Shown here in pieces: positions 16,001-22,632 of a stretch of DNA of 36,736 bases. The stretch is from Aureococcus anophagefferens (taxonomy: Eukaryota > Sar > Pelagophyceae > Pelagomonadales > Pelagomonadaceae). The position numbers were made by a program, and so were the translations under genes. The stretch lies in the NCBI RefSeq assembly GCF_000186865.1, contig NW_008705575.1, positions 894,396 to 931,131 on the forward strand. The letters are read 5' to 3'. Under the pieces are notes generated by a model. That model ran no database searches and was not told the DNA's origin. It saw nothing but the letters and a program-made list of their open reading frames with translations. Positions within the stretch are counted from its first letter, which is position 1, and each line of letters starts with the position of its first letter.

Positions 16001-18067
16001 CCACACCGCGAACTTCGCCGCGTTGCTCGCGATGGACGCCGCGGTGCCGGCGGCGTCGCGCTCCGCCTGCTCGGCCGCCTTGATGTCCGCGACGCGCTGG
16101 GCCTCCGCCTGGAGCGCGCGCCTCCGTTCCGCGACCGCGAGGCCCGCGTCCTCCTCCGTCTTGAGCCTCCGCGTCTTCGGCTCGTCGCGGACCGGCTTCT
16201 TGAGCTTCGCGTCGGCCTCGGCCGCGGCCCGCGCGTCGGCTTCGGCCCGCGCCGCCGTCGCCGCGACCTGCTGCTTCGCCCAGGCGGCCGCTTCCTCCGC
16301 CTGCTCGGCCGCCTTGATGTCCGCGACGCGCTGGGCCTCCTCGCGGAGCGAGAGCCTCTTTTCCGCGACCGGGAGGCTCGCCTCGTCCTCCGTCTTGAGC
16401 TTCAGCGGCCTCGGCTCGTGGGGAACCGGCTTCTTGAGCCTCGCGAAGGAGTCGGCCACGGCCCGCGCGTCGGCTTCGGCCCGCATCGCCGCGGCCGCGG
16501 CCTGTTGCTTCGCCCAGGCGGCGCCGCGCTCCGCCTGCTCGGCCGCCTCGCGCTCCAGGACGCGCTCGGCCTCCTCGCGGAGCGCGCGCTTCCTTTCCGC
16601 GACCGGGAGGCTCGCGTCCTGCTCCGTCTTGAGCTTCGGCATCTTCGGCTCGTCGCGAACCGGCGTCCGGAGCCGCGCCAAGGAGTCGGCCACGGCCCGC
16701 GCGTCGGCCTCGGCCCGCGTCGCCTGTTGCTTCGCCCGCCAGGCGGCTGCCTCCTCCGCCCGCGCGGCGGCCTCGCTCTCCAGGACGCGCTGGGCCTCCT
16801 CTCGGAGCGCGCGCCTCCTTTCCGCCACCACGGGGTTCGCGTCCTCCTCCGTCTTGAGCTTCGGCGGCTTCGGCTCGTCGCGAGCCGGCGTCTTGAGCCG
16901 CGCGAGGGAGTCGGCCACGGCCCGAGCGTCGGCTTCGGCCCGCGTCGCCTGTTGCTTCGCCCGCCAGGCGGCGTCGCGCTCCGCCTGCTCGGCCGCCTCG
17001 CGTTCCAGGACGCGCTGGGCCTCTGCATTGAGCGCGCGCCTCCTTTCCGCGACCGCGGGGCTCGCCTCCTGCTCCGTCTTGAGCGGCGTCTTCGACTCGT
17101 CGCGAACCGGCGTCTGAAGCCTCGCGAAGGACTGGGCCGCGGCCCGCGCGTCGGCTTCGGCCCGCGTCGCCTGTTGCTTCGCCCGCCAGGCGGCTTCGTG
17201 CTCCGCCTGCTCGGCCGCCTTGCGTTCCAGAACGCGCTGGGCCTCCGCTTGGAGCGCGCGCCTCCTCTCCTCGGCAGCGCTCAGCTGCGGCGCTTCCGCC
17301 TCGGGCGAAGCGTCATGTCGCTTTCCTTCGCGCTCCGCCTGCTTGGCCGCGTCGCTCTCCAGGACGCGCTCGGCCTGCGCTCGGAGCGCGCGCCTCCTTT
17401 CCGCGACCAGGGAGCTCGCCTCCTGCTCCGTCTTGATCTTCGGCGTCTTCGGCTCGTCGCGAACCGGCTTCAGGAGCCTCGCGAAGGAGTCAGCCACGGC
17501 CCGCGCGTCGGCTTCGGCCCGAGTCGCCTGTTGCTTCGCCCGCCAGGCGGCGTCGCGCTCCGCCTGCTCGGCCGCCTTGCGTTCCAGGACCCGCTGGGCG
17601 TCCGCGTGGAGCGCGCGCCTCCTCGCCGCGGGACTGCTCAGCTGCGGCGCTTCCGCCTCGGCGACGCGCGGCGGCTCGAGGCTCGCGACGGACGCCGCGG
17701 CCTCCTCGGCCGAGGCTTCTTCGGCCGCCATGGCCGCGAGCTCCTTCGGTTGCGCTTCGGCCTGCTCCTCCGCCTCGGCGGCGTCGAGCCGCTCCTGCGT
17801 CGCCCGTTCACCGTCCTCGGGCGTGTACGCGCGAAGCTCCGACACGGCGCCCTCGACCGCGTCGAGGAAGGAGTCCGATCCCGTGGGCAGAGGTGCGGAG
17901 GGGTAGACGGGCAAGTCTTCGCCGGCGCCGCCGTCGGCGCCGCCCATGCGCAGGGCGCGCCATGCCTTCTTCGTCGGTGCGACGAAGCCGGTGGCCGCCT
18001 GGACGAGCACGCATGCGATGAGAAGCGGCGCGGGGCGGCGCCCGGCGCGTCGATTCTGTTGCACCAT
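12935..18067 (-). CDS. G1: giant plastid-targeted repeat protein with HMG box
   Basis: 1710 residues from ATG at 18067. The N-terminus has a signal-peptide-like core (PLLIACVLVQAATG) followed by FVAPTKKAW, the Phe-after-cleavage pattern of stramenopile bipartite plastid leaders. About 17 copies of a 60-95-residue unit follow (consensus AERRRALQAEAQRVLE, AEQAEREAAW, ATRAEADARA, PKTPKLKTE), predicted helical. Near 780-850 an HMG-box-like domain interrupts them: MVRLSGYLHFSNESRAATRA, then LGEKWKALNADAQQAYKDAA and a KKGKGKR tail. A glycine-zipper-like module follows (~860-925, ALAGAAALAVGAVGLGIDVE). Later repeats carry a WPCAAPV motif. The HMG box suggests DNA binding, possibly in the plastid nucleoid (inference). 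The C-terminus appears shortened by frameshift relative to G3 and G6. Strongest family relatives in the window are G3 and G2. Confidence 0.8.
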   Translation of the reverse strand: MVQQNRRAGRRPAPLLIACVLVQAATGFVAPTKKAWRALRMGGADGGAGEDLPVYPSAPLPTGSDSFLDAVEGAVSELRAYTPEDGERATQERLDAAEAEEQAEAQPKELAAMAAEEASAEEAAASVASLEPPRVAEAEAPQLSSPAARRRALHADAQRVLERKAAEQAERDAAWRAKQQATRAEADARAVADSFARLLKPVRDEPKTPKIKTEQEASSLVAERRRALRAQAERVLESDAAKQAEREGKRHDASPEAEAPQLSAAEERRRALQAEAQRVLERKAAEQAEHEAAWRAKQQATRAEADARAAAQSFARLQTPVRDESKTPLKTEQEASPAVAERRRALNAEAQRVLEREAAEQAERDAAWRAKQQATRAEADARAVADSLARLKTPARDEPKPPKLKTEEDANPVVAERRRALREEAQRVLESEAAARAEEAAAWRAKQQATRAEADARAVADSLARLRTPVRDEPKMPKLKTEQDASLPVAERKRALREEAERVLEREAAEQAERGAAWAKQQAAAAAMRAEADARAVADSFARLKKPVPHEPRPLKLKTEDEASLPVAEKRLSLREEAQRVADIKAAEQAEEAAAWAKQQVAATAARAEADARAAAEADAKLKKPVRDEPKTRRLKTEEDAGLAVAERRRALQAEAQRVADIKAAEQAERDAAGTAASIASNAAKFAVWGEVDATFRKPFLDGPRTPDAAPSPPPEADASAASPAAPLRSASVAAEPAEATAPPAPPAPAPEAEAPPAAEAPPAAEAPPAATALEGEVEPDMVRLSGYLHFSNESRAATRAEVEADPANAGLDKKELNQRVMAKLGEKWKALNADAQQAYKDAAPLVARKKGKGKRQSALDPSALAGAAALAVGAVGLGIDVELATVAAGAAAVASALDEESSVGQLARSVGRLALSTFEGAKKSDAELRSYATNASEDTALELAIDAAAKAERLEAELLEAERLEAELLEAELLEAERLEAEAAEEAAASVASLERLRVAEAEAAQLRVAEAEAAQLRAAKERRLSVRAEGRRVLESEAAEQAEREAAGTAASFASNAAKMAVWGGPERSAASRAHEAHQRMVELAVAAEKAAAAASVERPRVAEAEAPPLETEPEARPSVAERRRALQAEARRVLESAKAKQAEREAAATAASLASSARKLAASAASRAHEAEQRREELAVMAAEEAAASVASVERPRVAEAEAPRLETEQEARPSVAERRRALQADAQRALESEAVKKAEREAAWPCAAPVESVERPRVAEAEAPQLETGPRVDEPKTPKLKTEREARPSVAERRRALQADAQRALESEAVKKAEREAAWPCAAPVESVERPRVAEAEAPQLETGPRVDEPKTPKLKTEQEARPSVAERRRALQAEGQRALEREEAVKAEREAAWPCAAPVASVKRPRVDEPKTLQLKDRPRVAEAEAPQLETEREARPSGAERRRALQAEGQRALESEAAKKAERVASWPCAAPVASVVPPSVAKPKTPQLETEREARPSVAERRRELQAEGQRALESEAAKKAERVASWPCAAPVASVVPPSVAKPKTPQQATRAEADARAAAESFARLQKPVRDEPKTQRLENEQEARPSVGERRRALQAEGQRALEKEAAEKAEREGAWPCAAPVASVVPPSVAKPKTPRLETKEARPSVGERRRALQAEGQRALEREEAVKAERDASWPCAAPVASVVPPRPRATPLSPRPP
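13961..14410 (-). repeat. Two near-identical 225-bp tandem units inside G1
   Basis: The segments 13961-14185 and 14186-14410 each begin at GACCGAGGGGCG and encode the same 75-residue unit, with the motifs PRVDEPKTPKLKTE, ADAQRALESEAVKKAERE and WPCAAPVESV. Their near identity, against the diverged neighbouring units, marks a very recent in-frame duplication. Confidence 0.85.
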
Positions 18068-18199
18068 TATCTACAGAACTCGCGCGCTCATTACAGAACT
18101 CGAAGACGCCGTACGTCAGCTTCAATATCTCTTCACCATTGGGCGCTCGGCGGCGCGCGCGCTTCCCCGAGAGGAGTCGGACAGGCTCCGGACGCGCGT

Positions 18200-18337
18200 G
18201 CGGCCTCTTCCCCGCGCTGCAAAGGACATGGTTCGAGCAGCGCAGGGCCTATGGGGCGGCCCACGGCATGCCCGCCAACGACAGAACCCTGTGACGACTG
18301 ACCAGCGCACGTACGACCCGATGGCCTGTTCGTTTTA
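18200..18337 (+). pseudogene. Decayed copy of the GT8 3' end (before G2)
   Basis: It reads PALQRTWFEQRRAYGAAHGM and PANDR, matching PALHRIWFEKRRAYEAAHGM and PSNDK at the C-terminus of the GT8 gene at 11522-12826. An 11-base insertion then adds a stop and shifts the frame, after which QRTYDPMACSF matches QRKYDPMAFAF. The original stop codon is changed to TAC. G2's own stop codon on the opposite strand lies in this last stretch. Confidence 0.85.
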
Positions 18338-21250
18338 CCACCCCGGATTATTCTCGTCGCTTTCTCTTTCGTGCGTCTGACGAGCCTCCCGAGGCTCCGC
18401 GCGTCGCAGCGCCTCGACCGTCGCGCGGAGTTTCGCGGCCTCGCCGCGGAGCTCGGCGGCCTCCGCCGCAGCGTCATCGTCGCTCGCGACAGACGCCGCG
18501 GCGTTTTCGTCCGCCATGGCCGCGAGAGGGTCGACGCGCGGATCGTTGCTCGCGACGGAAACAGCGGCTTCTGCGGCCGCCATGGCCGCGAGCATGATCT
18601 CCTCGCGCCTGCTTTCTGCGACCGAGGGGCTCGTCTTCTCCTCCGTCCTGAGCTGCGGCGTCTTCGCCTCGTCGACGCGCGGATCGTTGCTCGCGACGGA
18701 AACAGCGGCTTCTGCGGCCGCCATGGCCGCAAGCATGATCTCCTCGCGCCTCCTTTCCGCGACCGAGGGGCTCGTTCTCTCCTCGATCTTGAGCTGCGGC
18801 GTCTTCGACTCGTCGACGCGCGGATCGTTGCTGGCGACGGACGCCGCGGCTTGTGCGGCCTCCATGGCCGCGAGCATGATCTCCTCGCGCCTCCTTTCCG
18901 CGACCGAGGGGCTCGTCCTGTCCTCGATCTTGAGCTGCGGCGTCTTCGCCTCGTCGACGCGCGGATCGTTGCTGGCGACGGACGCCGCGGCTTGTGCGGC
19001 CTCCATGGCCGCGAGCATGATCTCCTCGCGCCTCCTCTCCGCGACCGAGGGGCTCGTCCTGTTCTCAATCGTGAGCTGCGGCGTCTTCGCCTCGTCGACG
19101 CGCGGATCGTTGCTCGCGACGGACGCCGCGGCTTGTGCGGCCTCCATGGCCGCGAGCATGATCTCCTCGCGCCTCCTCTCCGCGACCGAGGGGCTCGTCC
19201 TGTTCTCGATCTTGAGCTGCGTCGTCTTCGACTCGTCGACGCGCGGATCGTTGCTGGCGACGGACGCCGCGGCTTGTGCGGCCTCCATGGCCGCGAGCAT
19301 GATCTCCTCGCGCCTCCTCTCCGCGACCGAGGGGCTCGTCCTGTTCTCGATCTTGAGCTGCGTCGTCTTCGACTCGTCGACGCGCGGATCGTTGCTGGCG
19401 ACGGACGCCGCGGCTTGTGCGGCCTCCATGGCCGCGAGCATGATCTCCTCGCGCCTCCTCTCCGCGACCGAGGGGCTCGTCCTGTTCTCGATCTTGAGCT
19501 GCGGCGTCTTCGACTCGTCGACGCGCGGATCGTTGCTCGCGACGGACTCCAGGGCTTTGGCGGCCGCCATGGCCGCGAGCATGACCTCCTCGCGCCTCCT
19601 TTCCGCGACCGAGGGGCTCGTCCTGTTCTCGATCTTGAGCCGCGGCGTCTTTGGCTCGTCGACGCGCGGATCGTTGCTGGCGACGGACTCCAGGGCTTTG
19701 GCGGCCGCCATGGCCGCAAGCATGACCTCCTCGCGTCTCCTCTCCGCGACCGAGGGGCTCGTCCTGTTCTCGATTTTGAGCTGCTGCGTCTTCGCCTCGT
19801 CGACGCGCGGATCGTTGCTCGCGACGGACTCCAGGGCTTTGGCAGCCGCCATGGCCGCAAGCATGACCTCCTCGCGCCTCCTCTCCGCGACCGAGGGGCT
19901 CGTCCTGTTCTCAATCTTGAGCGTCTTCGGCTCGTCGAAACGCGGCTTGTTGCTCGCGATGGGTGCCGCGGCTTTTTCAGCCTTCGCCATGGCCGTGCGC
20001 TGGAGCTCCTCGCGCCTTCTTTCCGCGACCGCGGGGCTCGTCCTGTTCTCGATCTTGAGCGTCTTCGCCTCGTCGAAGCGCGGCTTGTTGCTCGCGATGG
20101 GCGCTGCGGCTTTTTCAGCCTTCGCCATGGCTGTGCGCTGGAGCTCCTCGCGCCTTCTTTCCGCGACCGCGGGGCTCGTCCTGTTCTCGATCTTGAGCGT
20201 CTTCGGCGCGTCGAAGCGCGGCTTGTTGCTCGCGATGGGCGCGGCGGCTTTTTCAGCCTTCGCCATGGCCGTGCGCTGGAGCTCCTCGCGCCTCCTCTCC
20301 GCGACCGCAGGGCTCGTCCTGTTCTCGATCTTGAGCTGGAGCGCCTTCGGCTCGTCGAAGCGCGGCTTGTTGCTCGCGATGGGCGCCGCGGCCTTTTCAG
20401 CCTTCGCCAGGGCCGCGCGCTGGAGCTCCTCGCGCCTCCTTTCCGCGACAGCGGGGCTCGTCCTCTCCTCGGTCTTGAGCTGGAGCGCCTTCGGCTCGTC
20501 GAAGCGCGGCTTGTTGCTCGCGATGGGCGCCGCGGCCTTTTCAGCCTTCGCCATGGCCGCGCGCTTGAGCTCCTCGCGCCTCCTTTCCGCGACAGCGGGG
20601 CTCGTCCTCTCCTCGGTCTTGAGCTGGAGCGCCTTCGGCTCGTCGAAGCGCGGCTTCTTGCTCGCGACGGACGCCGCGGCTTGTTCGGTCGCCAGGGCCG
20701 CGCGCTGGAGCTCCTCGCGCCGCCGCTCGGCCTTGGGCGCCAAGGCGGGCTCGCCAGAGGCCACGGGCTTCGCGGCCGAGGCGTCCTCGTCCGGCGGCTG
20801 CGACAGCGGCGTGTTGGGCATCTTTGGCTCGTCGCGAATCGACTTCAGGAGCTTCAGGAGCTTCGCGGAGGTCGCGGCTTCTTCGGCCGCCAGGGCCTCG
20901 AGCTCCTCGCGCACCGGTTTCCGGAGCTTCGCGTCGGCCTCGGCCGCGGCCCGCGCGTCGGCGTCGGTCTCGGCCGCCTCCTCCTTCGGTTGCGCTTCGG
21001 CATGCTGCTTCGCCTCGGCGGCGTCGAGCTGCTCCTGCGTCGCCCGTTCTCCGTCCTCGGGAGTGTACGCGCGAAGCTCCGACACGGCGCCATCGACGGC
21101 GTCGTCTTCGACGGTGCCGCCGTCGGAGGAGCGCAAGCGCAGGGAGAGCCATGCGTTCTTCGTCGGTGCGACGAAGCCGGTGGCCGCCTGGACGAGCATG
21201 CATGCGATGAGAAGCGGCGCGCGATGGCGCGCGGCGTAACGTCGTCGCAT
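18335..21250 (-). CDS. G2: plastid-targeted protein with 47-residue tandem repeats
   Basis: 971 residues from ATG at 21250. The leader PLLIACMLVQAATG plus FVAPTKNAW is almost the same as in G1, and the next ~60 residues are also shared (AVSELRAYTPEDGERATQE). After an Ala/Glu-rich linker come about 16 copies of a 46-47-residue repeat: IENRTSPSVAERRREE, MLAAMEAAQAAASVASNDPR, VDESKTPQLK. The first five copies use SNKPRFDEPK instead. Each repeat is probably two helices joined by a short basic/proline link. There is no known domain. The last residues (DENNPGW) are read from sequence that descends from the region beyond the GT8 stop, so the C-terminus was probably captured from 3' flanking DNA. Plastid location is inferred from the leader. 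Confidence 0.8.
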   Translation of the reverse strand: MRRRYAARHRAPLLIACMLVQAATGFVAPTKNAWLSLRLRSSDGGTVEDDAVDGAVSELRAYTPEDGERATQEQLDAAEAKQHAEAQPKEEAAETDADARAAAEADAKLRKPVREELEALAAEEAATSAKLLKLLKSIRDEPKMPNTPLSQPPDEDASAAKPVASGEPALAPKAERRREELQRAALATEQAAASVASKKPRFDEPKALQLKTEERTSPAVAERRREELKRAAMAKAEKAAAPIASNKPRFDEPKALQLKTEERTSPAVAERRREELQRAALAKAEKAAAPIASNKPRFDEPKALQLKIENRTSPAVAERRREELQRTAMAKAEKAAAPIASNKPRFDAPKTLKIENRTSPAVAERRREELQRTAMAKAEKAAAPIASNKPRFDEAKTLKIENRTSPAVAERRREELQRTAMAKAEKAAAPIASNKPRFDEPKTLKIENRTSPSVAERRREEVMLAAMAAAKALESVASNDPRVDEAKTQQLKIENRTSPSVAERRREEVMLAAMAAAKALESVASNDPRVDEPKTPRLKIENRTSPSVAERRREEVMLAAMAAAKALESVASNDPRVDESKTPQLKIENRTSPSVAERRREEIMLAAMEAAQAAASVASNDPRVDESKTTQLKIENRTSPSVAERRREEIMLAAMEAAQAAASVASNDPRVDESKTTQLKIENRTSPSVAERRREEIMLAAMEAAQAAASVASNDPRVDEAKTPQLTIENRTSPSVAERRREEIMLAAMEAAQAAASVASNDPRVDEAKTPQLKIEDRTSPSVAERRREEIMLAAMEAAQAAASVASNDPRVDESKTPQLKIEERTSPSVAERRREEIMLAAMAAAEAAVSVASNDPRVDEAKTPQLRTEEKTSPSVAESRREEIMLAAMAAAEAAVSVASNDPRVDPLAAMADENAAASVASDDDAAAEAAELRGEAAKLRATVEALRRAEPREARQTHERESDENNPGW
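18529..20690 (-). repeat. Tandem 141-bp coding repeats in G2
   Basis: The block containing GTCGACGCGCGGATCGTTGC recurs every 141 bp (for example at 18671, 18812 and 18953), which is 47 codons, so copy-number change keeps the frame. Units in the middle are almost identical, and those toward the G2 N-terminal end (right side) are a diverged subtype of 46-47 codons. The gradient suggests expansion from the centre by slippage or unequal exchange. Confidence 0.85.
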
Positions 21251-21334
21251 TTGAAGAATTCCCTAGTCCATTGTGCCCGCCTTCTTCAATTTTAACAGTG
21301 CACCATCGGCGCGGCGCGCGCGCGTGCGAGAGGC

Positions 21335-21445
21335 TCGACCGCGCTCGACCGGATCCCGATAGAGAAGCGCCGGACCTACGAGGCCGTGCCCGCCAACGGC
21401 CGCCCCTGCCAACGCACAGACGACCCGGTGGCCTTAGCGTTTTAA
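21335..21445 (+). pseudogene. Decayed copy of the GT8 3' end (before G3)
   Basis: It reads RIPIEKRRTYEAVPANGR, PCQRTDDPVALAF and a stop, matching RIWFEKRRAYEAAHGMPSND, KPCQRKYDPMAFAF and the stop of the intact GT8 gene, with a small deletion over AHGM. The TAA stop on the plus strand overlaps the TAA stop of G3 on the minus strand (21442-21445), the same convergent layout as at the other copies. Confidence 0.85.
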
Positions 21446-22392
21446 CTACGCTGCTTCTCTTCGGCTTTCATCGCCTTCTTTCGCGCGTCCCGCCGCCAGA
21501 GCCAGCGGCCCGCGAGGCGACCGAGCGTCGCGACGGCGCCGGACTCCTCGCGCGCGGCGAGGATCTCCCGCGACGTCACGGGGATCGCGGCGACGGCCGC
21601 GAGGCGCGCGGCCTCGTCGGCCGATGCTTTTGCGGCCGCCAGGGCCGCGAGCTCCTCGCGCCGCTGCTCGGCCTTGTGCGCCCACGCGGGCTCGCCGGCG
21701 CCGGCCGGCGCGCCGTCCTTCGGCGGCTGCCACAGCGGCGTGTAGAGCGTCTTCGGCTCGTCGCGGGCCGGCTTCCGGAGCTTCGCGGGCGCGTCCGCCG
21801 CGGCCTCCGTGGCGTCGATGGCGAGCGCGAGCGCCTTGCCCTTGATCGCGTCCGTGACGCCGACCTCCGCGTCGAACCGCTTCGCGCCCTCGAAGGTCGA
21901 GAGCGCGAGGCGGCCGAGCGACCGCGTGAGCTGCCCGACGGAGCTCTCCTCGTCGAGGGCGCTGACGACGGCCGCGGCGCCCGCGGCGACGGTCGCGAGC
22001 TCGACGTCGACGCCGAGGCCGACGGCGCCCGCGGCGAGCGCGGCGGCGCCCGCGAGCGCGTTCGGGTCCAGCGTCGTCGGCGACCGAATCGCGTGCTCCG
22101 CGGCGTCGCCCTCGAGCGTCGGAGCGGCCGGCGGCGCTTCGGCCCTGGGCGCCGGCGCGGCCGGCGCGGGCGTCGCCTTCGCCGCGGCGGGCGCGGCCGC
22201 TACGGCTCCCGCGTGGAGCGAGGCCGTGCCCACCGGTGGGGCTGAGTGTTCGGCGCCGCCTTCGGCGACGCGCAGGGCGCGCCATGCCTTCTTCGTCGGT
22301 GCCACGAAGCCGCTGGTCGCCTGGACGAGCATGCATGCGATGAGAAGCGGCGCGCGGCGGCGCTGGGCGTGTGGATTCTGTCGTGCCATCAT
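21442..22392 (-). CDS. G3: plastid-targeted protein with glycine-zipper module and WLWRR C-terminus
   Basis: 316 residues from the first of two ATGs at 22392 and 22389. The leader PLLIACMLVQATSG and FVAPTKKAWRALR marks it as plastid-type. A Pro/Ala linker leads to the hydrophobic module (~107-165): LDPNALAGAAALAAGAVGLG, then VDVELATVAAGAAAVVSALD, then SSVGQLTRSLGRLALSTFEG. The G-x-x-x-G/A spacing could support membrane insertion or helix packing. A KLRKPARDEPKT linker and an [11 protein letters not shown] helix follow. The C-terminus has IPVTSREILAAREE, then LAGRWLWRRDARKKAMK. It has far fewer repeats than G1, G2 and G4 and may be close to the ancestral form, because it holds all shared modules in one short protein (inference). 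Confidence 0.8.
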   Translation of the reverse strand: MMARQNPHAQRRRAPLLIACMLVQATSGFVAPTKKAWRALRVAEGGAEHSAPPVGTASLHAGAVAAAPAAAKATPAPAAPAPRAEAPPAAPTLEGDAAEHAIRSPTTLDPNALAGAAALAAGAVGLGVDVELATVAAGAAAVVSALDEESSVGQLTRSLGRLALSTFEGAKRFDAEVGVTDAIKGKALALAIDATEAAADAPAKLRKPARDEPKTLYTPLWQPPKDGAPAGAGEPAWAHKAEQRREELAALAAAKASADEAARLAAVAAIPVTSREILAAREESGAVATLGRLAGRWLWRRDARKKAMKAEEKQRS

Positions 22393-22497
22393 GCGTCTGT
22401 GTCTGAGGTGTCCCTTGGATTCGCTGCACGCTCGGATTGTTGCAGTGCACCTTCAGCCGTCGCGCCGCGCCGATCGCAAACAAACACGGAATCCAGA

Positions 22498-22625
22498 TGC
22501 CCCGCGCTCCACCGATCTGGTTCGAGAAGCGCAAAGTCCTTTGGGGCGGCGCGCGGCATGCCCTCCAACAACAGACCCTGCCAGCGCAAGTACGACCGCG
22601 CTGGCCTCAGCCTTCGCATTCTAGT
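22498..22625 (+). pseudogene. Decayed copy of the GT8 3' end (before G4)
   Basis: The DNA from CCCCGCGCTCCACCG through GGTTCGAGAAGCGC, CGGCATGCCCTCCAACAAC and CCCTGCCAGCGCAAGTACGA matches the end of the GT8 gene closely, with one-base shifts and an insertion near the end so that no single frame is kept. This is the least diverged copy at DNA level over its first half, and it lies just before the G4 stop codon on the opposite strand. Confidence 0.85.
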
Positions 22626-22632
22626 AGGATTG

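Noticed and set aside
13073..18301. A 1742-codon plus-strand open frame opposite G1
   Set aside because: It lacks a leader or any motif and mirrors the minus-strand repeats as Leu/Arg-rich sequence. High GC and codon-periodic repeats keep several frames open; the minus frame carries the leader, HMG box and paralogue similarity.
18371..21295. Two overlapping ~900-970-codon plus-strand frames opposite G2
   Set aside because: Both are shadows of the 141-bp repeat, which is a multiple of three and so has no stop in three frames. Only the minus frame has a plastid leader shared with G1, G3 and G4.
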